NCBI RefSeq assembly: GCF_000018065.1
Contig: NC_009840.1
Location: 1,240,001 to 1,304,000, forward strand
Direction of reading: 5' to 3'
DNA from: Prochlorococcus marinus str. MIT 9215
GTDB lineage: Bacteria; Cyanobacteriota; Cyanobacteriia; PCC-6307; Cyanobiaceae
Length of the DNA: 64,000 nucleotides
Shown: piece after piece, positions 8,670 to 18,061 of the stretch
Layout: each line of letters begins with the position of its first letter
Position numbering within the stretch: the stretch's first letter is position 1
Position numbers and translations under genes: made by a program
The notes under the pieces: model-generated
The model's database searches: none
Seen by the model: only the letters and a program-made list of their open reading frames with translations
What the model was told of the DNA's origin: nothing

Positions 8670-9800
8670 TTAGAGTTGGTAATCATTTAATCTTTCAAGA
8701 ATAACTAAATTATATAAAACCAACAATAAAGAATAAAAAGCAATAATAGAGCGCACAGTTAAAAGTTGTGATTTACTGGAGTGATTACTCTTTAACCATA
8801 AAGTTCCTATTAAAGGAGTCAAACAAGTAATAAATGGGGAAGCAAGACGAAAAGCATAAACTGCACTGGTTGAAAATAAGAGCATTATTATTGGAGAGAA
8901 TGATATGATAATTGCTAAATGTTTGATAATAATATTAACTCTTTTCCAAGAAAATATTATTAATAAAACAATTATTGTTATTGGGAGTGATAATGATGCA
9001 ATGAATTTCAAAGATAAAATATCAATTGTATAGCCATATTTTTCATCAAAAGAAAAATAAAGAAAGTAAACTGGATCTAATAAGCGGTCATTAAATAAAA
9101 AATTAGATACTAAGGTTGCAAAACCATCTCTAAGAAATTGACTTATTGTTAATATAAAAATAAAGAAAATTATCCAAATATATATAGGAATTTTTCTAAA
9201 ACTATTTATTAAAAAGCTTTTAATACTATTTTTATTCTTAAATATTAGTAAGGTTGAAATCGAAACTATAGAGAATAATACTGTTTGTAGATGAATCAAA
9301 TTTGATATAGATAATATTACTATTCCCAATAAATATTTATTTTTTAATAAAAAGATAAGTCCAAGTGTCGATATTGCATTTGCAAGGCCTCCACTTATAC
9401 CAGTAAATGCATAGGATATAAATGTATGTGATAGATAAAATGCTAAAGAGGCTAAAACAGCTCCCCAATCTTTAGTTAGTAAATAAGAAGATTTAGTTAT
9501 ACAGTAAAATATCAATACATAACAAATTAAATACAATGAGAATAAAGGATAAAAGGTAAGATTTGCAAAATAAGCAATTAACTGAAAAAAAGGTTCTCCA
9601 AATAAACCATAATTAAATAAATTAAAAGCTTTAGTAGGTACATCTTTAAGCACTCGAGCATACTCATCCGGTTGAGATCTTACTGAGAGAAGTAAAATAA
9701 GTAATGCATTGAAATAAAATAATAAAAACCTATTAATCTTAGATTTAAAGAAAGCCAGGAAATAAATAATTAGAATATTACAAAAATAAAAAATAGTCAT
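8670..9800 (-). CDS. Polytopic membrane protein, EpsG/Wzy-like polysaccharide polymerase candidate
   Basis: A 376-residue protein that is hydrophobic nearly throughout, with roughly ten predicted membrane helices. The short RSQPDEYARV segment after the second helix and the GxxGEPFFQLIAYF stretch resemble EpsG-type proteins, which are thought to polymerise exopolysaccharide repeat units like Wzy. Wzy and EpsG proteins share little sequence, so the call rests on topology, these two motifs, and the neighbours (chain-length protein, glycosyltransferases). It could instead be an O-antigen ligase-like or other sugar-handling membrane protein. It lies just upstream of, and is probably co-transcribed with, the methyltransferase. 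Confidence 0.65.
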   Translation of the reverse strand: MTIFYFCNILIIYFLAFFKSKINRFLLFYFNALLILLLSVRSQPDEYARVLKDVPTKAFNLFNYGLFGEPFFQLIAYFANLTFYPLFSLYLICYVLIFYCITKSSYLLTKDWGAVLASLAFYLSHTFISYAFTGISGGLANAISTLGLIFLLKNKYLLGIVILSISNLIHLQTVLFSIVSISTLLIFKNKNSIKSFLINSFRKIPIYIWIIFFIFILTISQFLRDGFATLVSNFLFNDRLLDPVYFLYFSFDEKYGYTIDILSLKFIASLSLPITIIVLLIIFSWKRVNIIIKHLAIIISFSPIIMLLFSTSAVYAFRLASPFITCLTPLIGTLWLKSNHSSKSQLLTVRSIIAFYSLLLVLYNLVILERLNDYQL

Positions 9801-9951
9801 TATTCAAGATTTAATTTAAAAAACCAATTCAACATTTTTAATAAATTACTTTATTTATCTTTTCAAAAATGATCGCAGATAAAATCTATTCATTTTTATA
9901 GATTATATTATTAATGTATAAATAAGATATTAAACTAATAAAACTTCAAAT

Positions 9952-11016
9952 TTATAAATTATGAATAACTTCAAATCTCTTTATACATGTATTTTGTCTG
10001 TATTCATTAGGTAGGAGATTTTTCCTAGATTTTGAAGCTTTTATTATTCGTGATGCCTTAATTATTAATTCTGGAAGTTGATTATCATGCTTAAATAAAA
10101 AACCATTTTCACCATTTACTATATATTCAGCCGCAGAGTTATCCAAATCTCTTATTATGCAAAAATTTCCTAGAAATAAAGCTTCAAGAGCAGATCTAGA
10201 AATCCCTTCTGATTTTGAAGGCAGAATAAAAATATTCGATTTTGCTAACAAAGGGTATGGGTTGTCTACGAAACCATGCAAAGTTACTAACTCTGGGTTA
10301 TTTAACTTTGATATTTCTTTTTTAATTTTTTCTCTTAAAGGCCCATCTCCAACAATATCTAGATGAAAAAACTTTTTTTCCTTTTGCAGCCTATCTAAAA
10401 TTTTAATAATTGATGAAACAGATTTTAGTTTAGTAAGCCTGCCCACGTAAATTAAGTTAATTTTTTTATTAGTATTATTAGATAAACTGACATATTTAGC
10501 GATTTTATTTTCATCAATAAAATTTGGGATGAGATAACATTTCTTATTTGTAAGCTTTTCTATCTTTTCGACCATTACTTTAGAAAGTCCTAATATGAAA
10601 TCAAATTTTTTTAGAGCTTCATAATGAAGCCAAGCGTAAAATATACCAATAAGACCATAATCTAATCTATAAACTTTATATAAATCACCTCTTACATAAC
10701 TGATTATTTGACATTTATTTTTAAAAAAGGATGTAAAAACATCTCCCGAAAAGCAATAAGAAATAACTTGAATTTTATATTTTTTACTTTGAGAGATAAG
10801 ATAATTTAAAAAAAATAAATATTTTTTGTACCACGAAAATTTTGATAAATCTAAATGCTCGATTTTATTATCAAAAAGTCTATTGAAGCTTTTTCCTTCT
10901 TTTAAAGTAACTACTAAAATTTTATATTTCTTAATAAGTTTGTTAGCCAAAGCAGATGCTCCTTTTATTGGACTTTGACTATTAGTTGATGGTATTACGA
11001 TACAAATTAATTTCAT
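9952..11016 (-). CDS. GT4-family glycosyltransferase
   Basis: A 354-residue GT-B fold enzyme. The C-terminal half shows LIYVGRLTKLKS, IVGDGPLR, LHGFVDNPYPLL and the ILPSKSEGISRSALEAL donor-binding segment with its E-x7-E pair. The N-terminal half (acceptor domain) begins KLICIVIPSTNSQSPIKGA. It transfers a sugar from an activated donor with retention, presumably onto the lipid-linked repeat unit. It is separated by a single base from the next GT4 gene upstream, so the two are co-transcribed and may act in sequence. Donor and acceptor are not predictable. Confidence 0.9.
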   Translation of the reverse strand: MKLICIVIPSTNSQSPIKGASALANKLIKKYKILVVTLKEGKSFNRLFDNKIEHLDLSKFSWYKKYLFFLNYLISQSKKYKIQVISYCFSGDVFTSFFKNKCQIISYVRGDLYKVYRLDYGLIGIFYAWLHYEALKKFDFILGLSKVMVEKIEKLTNKKCYLIPNFIDENKIAKYVSLSNNTNKKINLIYVGRLTKLKSVSSIIKILDRLQKEKKFFHLDIVGDGPLREKIKKEISKLNNPELVTLHGFVDNPYPLLAKSNIFILPSKSEGISRSALEALFLGNFCIIRDLDNSAAEYIVNGENGFLFKHDNQLPELIIKASRIIKASKSRKNLLPNEYRQNTCIKRFEVIHNL

Positions 11017-11017
11017 C

Positions 11018-12160
11018 TCAACTTTCTAATATTTTTTTTGCTCTTACTTCCCATGTATAATTACCGAGCATATTTTTATTGGCATTTTCTGCTATTTGAT
11101 GAGATAAATATTCATCAGATAATAAACTATATATCGCAGCGCACCAAGATTCAATATTATCTGATTCTACTAATATTGCATTAAATTTATTTATAAGAAC
11201 TTCTTTAAGCACTGGCAAATCAGAAGAAATAATAGGAACTTTTAAACCCATATATTCAAACATCTTTAAAGGAGACATGGTCATTGAAACGTCTCTTTTT
11301 TTATTGCCCAGAATAACTTTTTTTTGATATGGCATTAATAAAATATCAGCACAAGCTGCAATTTTTAATGCTAATTTGTATTTCTTAAAACCAGTAAATA
11401 TAATATTTTTATTTTTTAAATTTTTTAATCTTGATGCTAATTCTTTATCAGTGCCACCTACCACTATAAAAAGTACATCAACAAGTTTCTTAGAAATTTC
11501 CTCGATAATTTCTAATCCTCTCCCTTCACCAAAAGATCCAGAATAAACACAAACACCCTTAAAGCTATTTAAATAATTTTTATCTAGTAAAAGCAATTGA
11601 CTAATAGTAATTCCTTTAAATTTTTTTTCCACAATTTCCAAATCAGATGGAGCTGCATCATGAATAACCTTAATTTGATTAGGATTAATATTATATTTTT
11701 TCATAATATTTCTAGCTAGAGAATCTGAAATTGCCAAAAATTTAATTTTCTTTTTTTTAAATATTCTTTTTTGTAAAAACATTTGATAGCCAGTAAATAA
11801 TTCGTGAACCTCATAAATATGAATACCATTATAAATTAGAGATAAAATAAAAGATGCATATAAATTTCTTGAAATTATATATTTATCCTTGTCAAAAAAA
11901 CAAAAAAATATTGCATATAAACCTATTAATAATTCATTTAATTTTTTATTTGGTAAATATATTGTTTTTAGTCTTTTTATTTTTGCATCATATCTTTCAT
12001 ATAATTTTTTTCTGAATAAATTTTTTCGAAATATTGACCTTGCTGCAAAAAGAGTTATTTCATAATTTAAAGCCTGAAAAGCTTTTACTTGATTAATAAC
12101 ATGAATAGAGTTTGCAGTATTTGAAGGAATAAGAGATGGAGAAATATAAATAATCTTCAT
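11018..12160 (-). CDS. GT4-family glycosyltransferase
   Basis: A 380-residue GT-B enzyme. The N-terminus KIIYISPSLIPSNTANSIHV is a typical acceptor-domain opening. CVYSGSFGEGRGLE, FIVVGG and ILLMPYQKK are followed by PLKMFEYMGLKVPIISSDLPVLKEV, the donor-domain signature of GT4. It lies 8 bp after the 463-aa protein gene and 1 bp before the second GT4 gene, in one minus-strand run that reads from 15532 down to 9952. The substrate is unknown. Confidence 0.9.
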   Translation of the reverse strand: MKIIYISPSLIPSNTANSIHVINQVKAFQALNYEITLFAARSIFRKNLFRKKLYERYDAKIKRLKTIYLPNKKLNELLIGLYAIFFCFFDKDKYIISRNLYASFILSLIYNGIHIYEVHELFTGYQMFLQKRIFKKKKIKFLAISDSLARNIMKKYNINPNQIKVIHDAAPSDLEIVEKKFKGITISQLLLLDKNYLNSFKGVCVYSGSFGEGRGLEIIEEISKKLVDVLFIVVGGTDKELASRLKNLKNKNIIFTGFKKYKLALKIAACADILLMPYQKKVILGNKKRDVSMTMSPLKMFEYMGLKVPIISSDLPVLKEVLINKFNAILVESDNIESWCAAIYSLLSDEYLSHQIAENANKNMLGNYTWEVRAKKILES

Positions 12161-12168
12161 ATATTGCT

Positions 12169-13560
12169 CTATAAGTCTGATCTAATATGATCTAATATAA
12201 CGTTTCTTGTTCGAACACCAGCTTTACCATCATAAGATCCAATATATCTCTTAAGTATTTGCTTTTCTTGATCGCTAAAAGTTTTACTAATCTTTGAATA
12301 ATTAGATATTTTTTCCAAAATCAACTTTTCAAATTGTTTTTCATTCTCAGCATAATCAACCGCTGATTCTAATTGTAAAGTACCAATTTCTTTCTCAGAA
12401 CTATTTAAACATGCTTCTTCAAATGCTGGAACAATTACAGGTGTTCTAGAAGCAATAGATTCAAAAATGACCGTAGTATTAAAAGCAGATATTACTTTTG
12501 CATTAGCGGCCAGGATTCCACCTTCACCAGTAGAAAAAATTTTTAAATTCTTAGGAATACTTCTATTCTTAAGATTTAAAGGTATTTTATATCCTTGCTT
12601 CACTTTAAGAGCTACATCTAAATCAGGATACGCCTTAGCAAAATCAAAGACAAATGAATGAAATCGTTCTACCAATTTTGACCAATCCCATGGATTTATC
12701 TTTTTGCCTTTAAAATTTCTTGGCCATTTTGGTTTTCCTCGAAAAATAGGCAAATAAGCTTCAGGGTCAAAAGAAAAGAAAACAATATCAAATTTTCTCT
12801 TCTGTAATTGAGAAATATCACTTGCACTCAAACTAAACCCTTTATCAAAATATCTTGGTTTTACTTCTCCATGGCTATTAAAAAAAGGATCAATTCTAGG
12901 GCATCCAGTCACAAATATCCTATCTTTTTCTAAACATCCAGCTTTAACTAGGGTATCTTTTTCTTCTTGATTTTGAGTGACAATCATTGATCCATAAAAT
13001 GGACCCCCACTATCTTTAAATACACTTTCTCTTGCCAATCTAGTTATTGGAGTAGTAAGACCCTCTTTATGCAAAGCAATAAAATAAATATTATTAGCTA
13101 GTGCGGCTTTTGCAAATTCATGTTGATCCCTTAAGTAATAAGCAGAAGTTAAAAAGCATTTTGTTTTGGTTATAAAAGAGAATATTTTTAAGCTATAAAA
13201 CCAATGCTTTTCTAACTTTTTTTTCTTAATTTGAATATCTTTATTATCTTCAGAAAGATAATTATATTCATTTAAAGTTTCAGGAAATAATCTCTTTGCT
13301 AAAATCTTTAAAGGTTCTCTTGAAATATAATATAACTCCATTTCATTATCTTCAGGAAGAAATATATTTTCTAAATCCTGTGTAAATAATGTTTTCGGCA
13401 AGAATACAACTTTGATTCTTTTTTTTATTTTTTTCTCGTTTTTATAAAACCTTCTTAAAGTAAGAATTAAAATAAATGCAGTAAGAATAGAATTTAAAGG
13501 GATAAATTTATATCCTAGAATCTGGCTAAGAGACTTTGAGGGAGAAAAGCCTAACATCAA
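12169..13560 (-). CDS. Surface carbohydrate biosynthesis protein, glycerophosphotransferase-like
   Basis: A 463-residue protein with a possible membrane helix near residues 22-38, then a large soluble GT-B-like region. The VTGCPRIDPFF segment, the GEGGILAANAKVISAFNTTVIFESIASRTPVIVPAF stretch and the late YIGSYDGKAGVRTRNVI tail resemble CDP-glycerol glycerophosphotransferase and capsule-type surface carbohydrate proteins. Members commonly sit in O-antigen and capsule loci and may transfer polyol-phosphate or sugar residues. A distant paralogue by architecture is encoded at 27526. The precise reaction is not known; the family link is moderate and the involvement in surface polysaccharide is likely. 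Confidence 0.65.
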   Translation of the reverse strand: MMLGFSPSKSLSQILGYKFIPLNSILTAFILILTLRRFYKNEKKIKKRIKVVFLPKTLFTQDLENIFLPEDNEMELYYISREPLKILAKRLFPETLNEYNYLSEDNKDIQIKKKKLEKHWFYSLKIFSFITKTKCFLTSAYYLRDQHEFAKAALANNIYFIALHKEGLTTPITRLARESVFKDSGGPFYGSMIVTQNQEEKDTLVKAGCLEKDRIFVTGCPRIDPFFNSHGEVKPRYFDKGFSLSASDISQLQKRKFDIVFFSFDPEAYLPIFRGKPKWPRNFKGKKINPWDWSKLVERFHSFVFDFAKAYPDLDVALKVKQGYKIPLNLKNRSIPKNLKIFSTGEGGILAANAKVISAFNTTVIFESIASRTPVIVPAFEEACLNSSEKEIGTLQLESAVDYAENEKQFEKLILEKISNYSKISKTFSDQEKQILKRYIGSYDGKAGVRTRNVILDHIRSDL

Positions 13561-13603
13561 ACTTTACTATTAAAAATGAATATTAATATAACACAACTTG
13601 AGA

Positions 13604-15532
13604 TTATAACTTCTCTAATACAATTAGTGCCCTTTGACCCTTATGTCCTGAATCTATAGCAATAAAATTACCATCTGATGATAATCTTGGGTGTAAATCA
13701 CATCTATAATCATATCGAAACTTGGGAGGGGAATAAAATTTACCAATAATTTTAGTTTCTTTTTTATTAATATCATGAAAAAGCAAACTCTGTTCAAGAA
13801 ATTTATCAGGATAAGTATCAGTTATAAATATATTATTTTGCATTTGAGAGCAAAATGGATGTCCATCACCTTTTAATAATGGTTCTTTGATATTCTTTAA
13901 ACTTAAACTATTTAAGTTTATAATTTTGTAGCTCATTTTCTCACTTTTATAGTCGGTATAAACTAGAAGTTTCTCATTATTCAACCATGCATGATGGGAT
14001 ATTAAACAATTATCTATAAGTAATTTATATTCTTTTAATTCATTATTCCAAATAAATGCCCTTGCATATCTCTGACCCGATTTCCCTAACCAAAGATGTA
14101 AAAAAAAGAATTTTTTGCTATCCGGTGACCAGATAACATGATTAAAATAATGATAAGCATTATCCATTGTTATATTTTTCTTGTGATTATATATTTCTGA
14201 ATAATTAATTATTAATTTTGAAAATCCATTTTTTGTATCAATTAACCAAAGCCCATCGTCTTTAGGTGCAAATTGATTTTCAATTTCATATTTACTATTT
14301 TGATATCCATAGCCAGGCCTAAGCTTTTCAAGTCTATAAAAATCAAGCGAAACAAAAAATTTTTTATTTGGACTTTGAGAATATATTGGCCTATCAAAAA
14401 CTTTTAATAAATCCTTGGAAAAGATATCAACAACTTTTGAGACTATTTTATTATTAACTTTAGTATTAAAAATAATACTATTTTGAGATTGGTTAAACCA
14501 TTGCAATCTACAACCCTGTTGCCAACACCATGAAGAAGTTGAATCTACATAGTGAAATTTACCATTTTCCTCATTTAAATTAAAATAACCTAATTCTAGA
14601 TCACTATTTATTATAGATTTTATTCTTTGTTTTGTTTTACAAGCAATAATAATTTCATTATTAACGCTGAAAGGATCTAAATCATGATAGCCAAAAAAGA
14701 TGTTTTCCCCTGGAATAAAATACTCTCTATAACAATAATTTTTATTTAGATAATATTCTTTTCTTTGATTTATAAACCTATAAATAAATCTTAAAAAAAT
14801 TAATATTTTAATTTTTTGTCTATTAGGTATTTTTTTTTTAATTAAATCTAATATTGAATTATTTATAAAATATCTCAAAGATTTTTCTAAGAAATTAACT
14901 TTTACTATTTTTTCACCACGATTAATTTTAGAAGGCATATCTTTAAAAAAACCTTTCCATTTTTTAGGATTCTTTGAAGCTACTATAAAATGATATATGG
15001 ATGTATTTGAATCATGATTAGAGGTGAAATAAACTATTTCTAATTTATTTTTTTCTAGTAGCTTTGAAATACCATCAATATTAAATCGCCAATAATCCTT
15101 AAATCCTTCCGAACCATGTTCTTCCTGAACAGCAGGAACTACTAAAATCAAAATATCTCTTGTTATTTTAGCTAAATTTTTTACAGCCATAAATATATCA
15201 AATACATGTTCAAGAGTAGTATGATTAAAAACTACATCCGCTGAAGATTCAAGATTTGAATTTAATTCCTTCTCTAGATCTATTGATATATCACCTTCTC
15301 TTAAATTTCCTCTATAAGTTTCTCCGTAATTAGAAATTTTATATGAACTACAATTTTTAAAATAATCCTTATAAAAACCACCCTCTTTATCTTCATCTTC
15401 CCAACCGCTTACGTTTATAACTTCTCCTTCAAAAATATTTGCAAAACTTCTAAGAACATTATTTGACCAAACTCTGGGCTTTCTAAAAACTCTTTCTGGA
15501 TAAAGCCTTCCTAAGAAAGTAAGCATTTTCAT
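13604..15532 (-). CDS. Fusion of a methyltransferase-like domain with a beta-propeller-like domain
   Basis: A 642-residue protein. Residues 1-200 resemble a class I methyltransferase lacking a sharp glycine-rich motif I; DVVFNHTTLEHVFDIFMAVKNL and ILILVVPAVQEEH match the post-motif regions, and FKDYWRFN follows. Residues 270-642 contain repeated strands with periodic phrases (FFGYHDLDPFS, CRLQWFNQSQNSIIFN, QSPNKKFFVSLDF, VIWSPDSKKFFFLHLW, CDLHPRLSSDGNFIAIDS) typical of TolB/WD40-like propeller blades. No signal peptide is visible, so both parts probably act in the cytoplasm. It is the first gene of the minus-strand run that continues into the GT4 genes. Function is unknown; a sugar- or glycan-modifying methyltransferase with a binding platform is a reasonable guess. 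Confidence 0.7.
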   Translation of the reverse strand: MKMLTFLGRLYPERVFRKPRVWSNNVLRSFANIFEGEVINVSGWEDEDKEGGFYKDYFKNCSSYKISNYGETYRGNLREGDISIDLEKELNSNLESSADVVFNHTTLEHVFDIFMAVKNLAKITRDILILVVPAVQEEHGSEGFKDYWRFNIDGISKLLEKNKLEIVYFTSNHDSNTSIYHFIVASKNPKKWKGFFKDMPSKINRGEKIVKVNFLEKSLRYFINNSILDLIKKKIPNRQKIKILIFLRFIYRFINQRKEYYLNKNYCYREYFIPGENIFFGYHDLDPFSVNNEIIIACKTKQRIKSIINSDLELGYFNLNEENGKFHYVDSTSSWCWQQGCRLQWFNQSQNSIIFNTKVNNKIVSKVVDIFSKDLLKVFDRPIYSQSPNKKFFVSLDFYRLEKLRPGYGYQNSKYEIENQFAPKDDGLWLIDTKNGFSKLIINYSEIYNHKKNITMDNAYHYFNHVIWSPDSKKFFFLHLWLGKSGQRYARAFIWNNELKEYKLLIDNCLISHHAWLNNEKLLVYTDYKSEKMSYKIINLNSLSLKNIKEPLLKGDGHPFCSQMQNNIFITDTYPDKFLEQSLLFHDINKKETKIIGKFYSPPKFRYDYRCDLHPRLSSDGNFIAIDSGHKGQRALIVLEKL

Positions 15533-15751
15533 ATATCCAAATATTAGTATTATTTATTATTCTAGTACAATAGTAATAACAAAAACTTTGTTTTACAATC
15601 ATCAAATTATCAGAATTTTTTAATTAGATAAATATCCTAATCCTAAAACTTTTAATAAAATATTCTTTTATATGTGAATTGGTTTTATAGTACTTATTTA
15701 AAAAATTCTCTTAATGAATGTCTCGAATAATCTTTAACTTTTAAATTTTTT
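15533..15751. other. Non-coding gap after methyltransferase remnant
   Basis: This AT-rich spacer lies upstream of the minus-strand 642-aa gene and should hold its promoter. No coding remnant or RNA gene was recognised in it. The rest of the 15533-16276 gap holds two gene fragments described separately. Confidence 0.4.
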
Positions 15752-16076
15752 TTATCTATAAATATTTATATTTATTGTGTTTTCTTTTATACAAAGAAAT
15801 CCCTCAAAGTTTATATATTTTAATAAAGTTTTCATATCTTTGAATCCTGCTCTTAAAAATAAATCTTTATTGCCTTGAGATGAGAAAGGTTCCAAAACTC
15901 CTTTATTAATTCTTGTTTTAGCAATTATTTCTAGACTTACCTGACTAATATAAGTTTTAAAAAATGTCTAGAAAACCAACCATAGTAATTAACTTTGATT
16001 AATGTATATTTTTTATTAGATAATTATATTTTTGTAGTTTTCTAACCATTTCAAATAAATATAAATTCTTATCCAT
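15752..16076 (-). pseudogene. Decayed SAM-dependent methyltransferase fragment
   Basis: Broken minus-strand frames spell the end of a methyltransferase. An ATG at 16076 opens MDKNLYLFEMVRKLQKYNYL and soon terminates. A second frame holds KVNYYGWFSRHFLK. A third runs to the stop at 15752 through TYISQVSLEIIAKTRINKG, PFSSQGNKDLFLRAGFKD and LLKYINFEGFLCIKEN. The FLRAGF-D...KY--FEGFL-IK ending is a common C-terminus of class I methyltransferases in surface-polysaccharide loci. About 108 codons remain; the SAM-binding core has been deleted and at least two frameshifts separate the pieces. Confidence 0.7.
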
Positions 16077-16126
16077 AAAAACGATTTAGATTTATTATTT
16101 TTTCTTTATCAAAAATGAATTTACTT

Positions 16127-16258
16127 TTAAAAATCATCTTCAAAGAAAGGTAAATCTTTATATTTATCAATCAAATCAATCATTTCTTTTTCTAAAATTT
16201 TTAAATTCATATATGAAAGATTAGTTTCATCTTTAACTAAGATAATCTTATAAAGAAA
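16127..16258 (-). pseudogene. Unrecognised coding fragment upstream of methyltransferase remnant
   Basis: An open minus-strand stretch of about 43 codons ends at 16127 with a charged tail (ILEKEMIDLIDKYKDLPFF, then EDDF and stop). Its amino-acid mix looks coding, but a stop precedes it and no family was recognised. It lies just after the end of the cytidylyltransferase gene and may be the C-terminus of a lost neighbour. An internal ATG would give only about 29 codons, so an active gene is unlikely. Confidence 0.35.
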
Positions 16259-16276
16259 TTAAAACTTTAATTTATA

Positions 16277-16993
16277 TTATAAAGTCTCATCAATGCTAAA
16301 ACTTAATTCCTCTGCTATTTGTAGATCCTCCAAAGTGTCTATGCTTATATGGGGTATGTCAGATATGTAAGCAAAACTCCTTTTACCTATTAAACTTGAT
16401 TGATTTAATATCAAATCTCTTGAAATAACATAAACAGCTCCGTTTCTATGAAATAAATCATCTAGTTGTTGTCTTGCAATTATTTTGGAACCCTCTTTAT
16501 CGTAAAGGCTCATTTTATTATCTTTTTGTAATTTTAATTGTTTTAAAGGATGATATTTTTTATCAGTTTTCGATACTGTCCATACAGAATCTGCGGATTT
16601 TTTAATAAATAAATCGAGGCATTTTTGTATTTCATTGAGACTTCTTAATGGAGACGTCGGTTGAAGCATTAAAACAATTTCATATTTAGTTTTATCCAAC
16701 TTTTCCATTTCAGATATGGCATGTTTTAGAACATCAATATCTCCAATAAAATCTCCACTTAATTCCTCTGGTCTGTAAAAAGGGACATCAAGACCAGAAG
16801 ATTTTGCTTCTTTCGCAATTTCCATTGAGTCAGTTGATACTATGGAACGGTCAATTATTGAAAAATTCCTAATTAAATTTCCTACATTAGCGACTAAGGA
16901 GAACCCTCTAAATTCCTTAAGATTTTTACCTGGTAAACCCTTACTTCCCCCTCTAGCGGGGACAATTGCTAAAACTTTTTTATTATTTATCAT
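16277..16993 (-). CDS. neuA: Acylneuraminate (nonulosonate) cytidylyltransferase, NeuA type
   Basis: A 238-residue CMP-sugar synthetase. The nucleotide-binding opening AIVPARGGSKGLPGKNL, VSTDSMEIA, LQPTSPLRS and the YRPEEL stretch are diagnostic. It activates an eight- or nine-carbon keto acid with CTP to give the CMP donor used by a glycosyltransferase. It is the last gene of the minus-strand run starting at 25577 and the only cytidylyltransferase in the window, while two NeuB-type synthases are present. It may therefore serve the product of one or both. Spacing to the preceding gene is 77 bp. Confidence 0.92.
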   Translation of the reverse strand: MINNKKVLAIVPARGGSKGLPGKNLKEFRGFSLVANVGNLIRNFSIIDRSIVSTDSMEIAKEAKSSGLDVPFYRPEELSGDFIGDIDVLKHAISEMEKLDKTKYEIVLMLQPTSPLRSLNEIQKCLDLFIKKSADSVWTVSKTDKKYHPLKQLKLQKDNKMSLYDKEGSKIIARQQLDDLFHRNGAVYVISRDLILNQSSLIGKRSFAYISDIPHISIDTLEDLQIAEELSFSIDETL

Positions 16994-17070
16994 ATAAATA
17001 ATTTAATAATAAATTATTCTAATTTGTTTTCTAAAAATAATGCAAAAAACTATTTAACTAGAATCTACAT

Positions 17071-18048
17071 TTATTTAGAATTCACTATCCAATTTGGCTC
17101 TATGCCTTTCAAACTCAATCGAATATTCTTCATACAATTGCTAAGAGCTTTCTTATAAATATCTATAGTTGAACCAGCAGTGTGAGGAGTACAGACAACA
17201 TTAGGTAGATTTAAATAATGTTCAAATCCAGTAGTGGGTTCAAATTCATAAACATCGAACCCAGCCCCAAGAATCTCTTTTTTGGCTAATTTCTTATATA
17301 AATAATCTATATCTATCAATTGAGATCTTGATACATTAATGATAATTGAATTTTTTTTCATTAAATCTATTTCTGATTTACCAATTATTCCTTTTGTTTC
17401 TTTATTTAAATGCATATGAAGAGTAATAAAATCTGAAGTTTGCATTAATTCATCCATATTACATTTTTTTAGTTGGAGCGTATTAATTAGATCTTGGGAA
17501 GGCTCAAGTGGATCAACATATAAAATTTCCATTCCAAAAGATTTTGCCCTTTTAGCAACTTCTCTACCAATATTTCCTAAACCAATTATCCCTAATTTTT
17601 TTTCATGAAGCATAACCATATCTAAACCATGTGAATTTCCAGGCCACATTCCATTGACAACTCTTTGATGTCCTTCGACAATTTTTCGAGATGTAGCCAA
17701 AAGTAAAAGAATAGTATGTTCTGCGACTGATATAGCGTTAGAACCTCCATTATTTGCAACTGGAATATTATATTTAGAAGCACCATCAATATTAAACTTA
17801 TCAAACCCAGAACTCCAGAGTTGCATAAGTTTAATATGTTGAGCCTCGCAAAGAATTTCATTATCAAGAAATCTTCCAGGTGCGAATAATATTACATCCG
17901 ACCATTTTATTTTTTTTATTATTTCCTCTTTAGTTTCTGAATAAAAACATAATTTATAAGAGTAACCTTCATTTTGGATATATTTAATTACTAGACTTCT
18001 CAAATCTTGAGGTATACGATCAGCTAAAAAATAAAGTAAGTTTGCCAT
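17071..18048 (-). CDS. D-isomer-specific 2-hydroxyacid dehydrogenase
   Basis: A 325-residue NAD-dependent dehydrogenase of the SerA/GhrA superfamily. The cofactor motif GIIGLGNIGREVAKR is followed by VDP, and the catalytic triad is seen in INVSRSQL (Arg), GAGFDVYEFEP (Glu) and VCTPHTAGST (His). Such enzymes interconvert 2-keto and 2-hydroxy acids. Between a HAD phosphatase and NeuA, it may act on a keto acid linked to nonulosonate synthesis, or on the 2-keto group of such a sugar; this is inference. The gene is 13 bp after the HAD gene and clearly in the same operon. Confidence 0.88.
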   Translation of the reverse strand: MANLLYFLADRIPQDLRSLVIKYIQNEGYSYKLCFYSETKEEIIKKIKWSDVILFAPGRFLDNEILCEAQHIKLMQLWSSGFDKFNIDGASKYNIPVANNGGSNAISVAEHTILLLLATSRKIVEGHQRVVNGMWPGNSHGLDMVMLHEKKLGIIGLGNIGREVAKRAKSFGMEILYVDPLEPSQDLINTLQLKKCNMDELMQTSDFITLHMHLNKETKGIIGKSEIDLMKKNSIIINVSRSQLIDIDYLYKKLAKKEILGAGFDVYEFEPTTGFEHYLNLPNVVCTPHTAGSTIDIYKKALSNCMKNIRLSLKGIEPNWIVNSK

Positions 18049-18061
18049 AAAGAATTAATAA

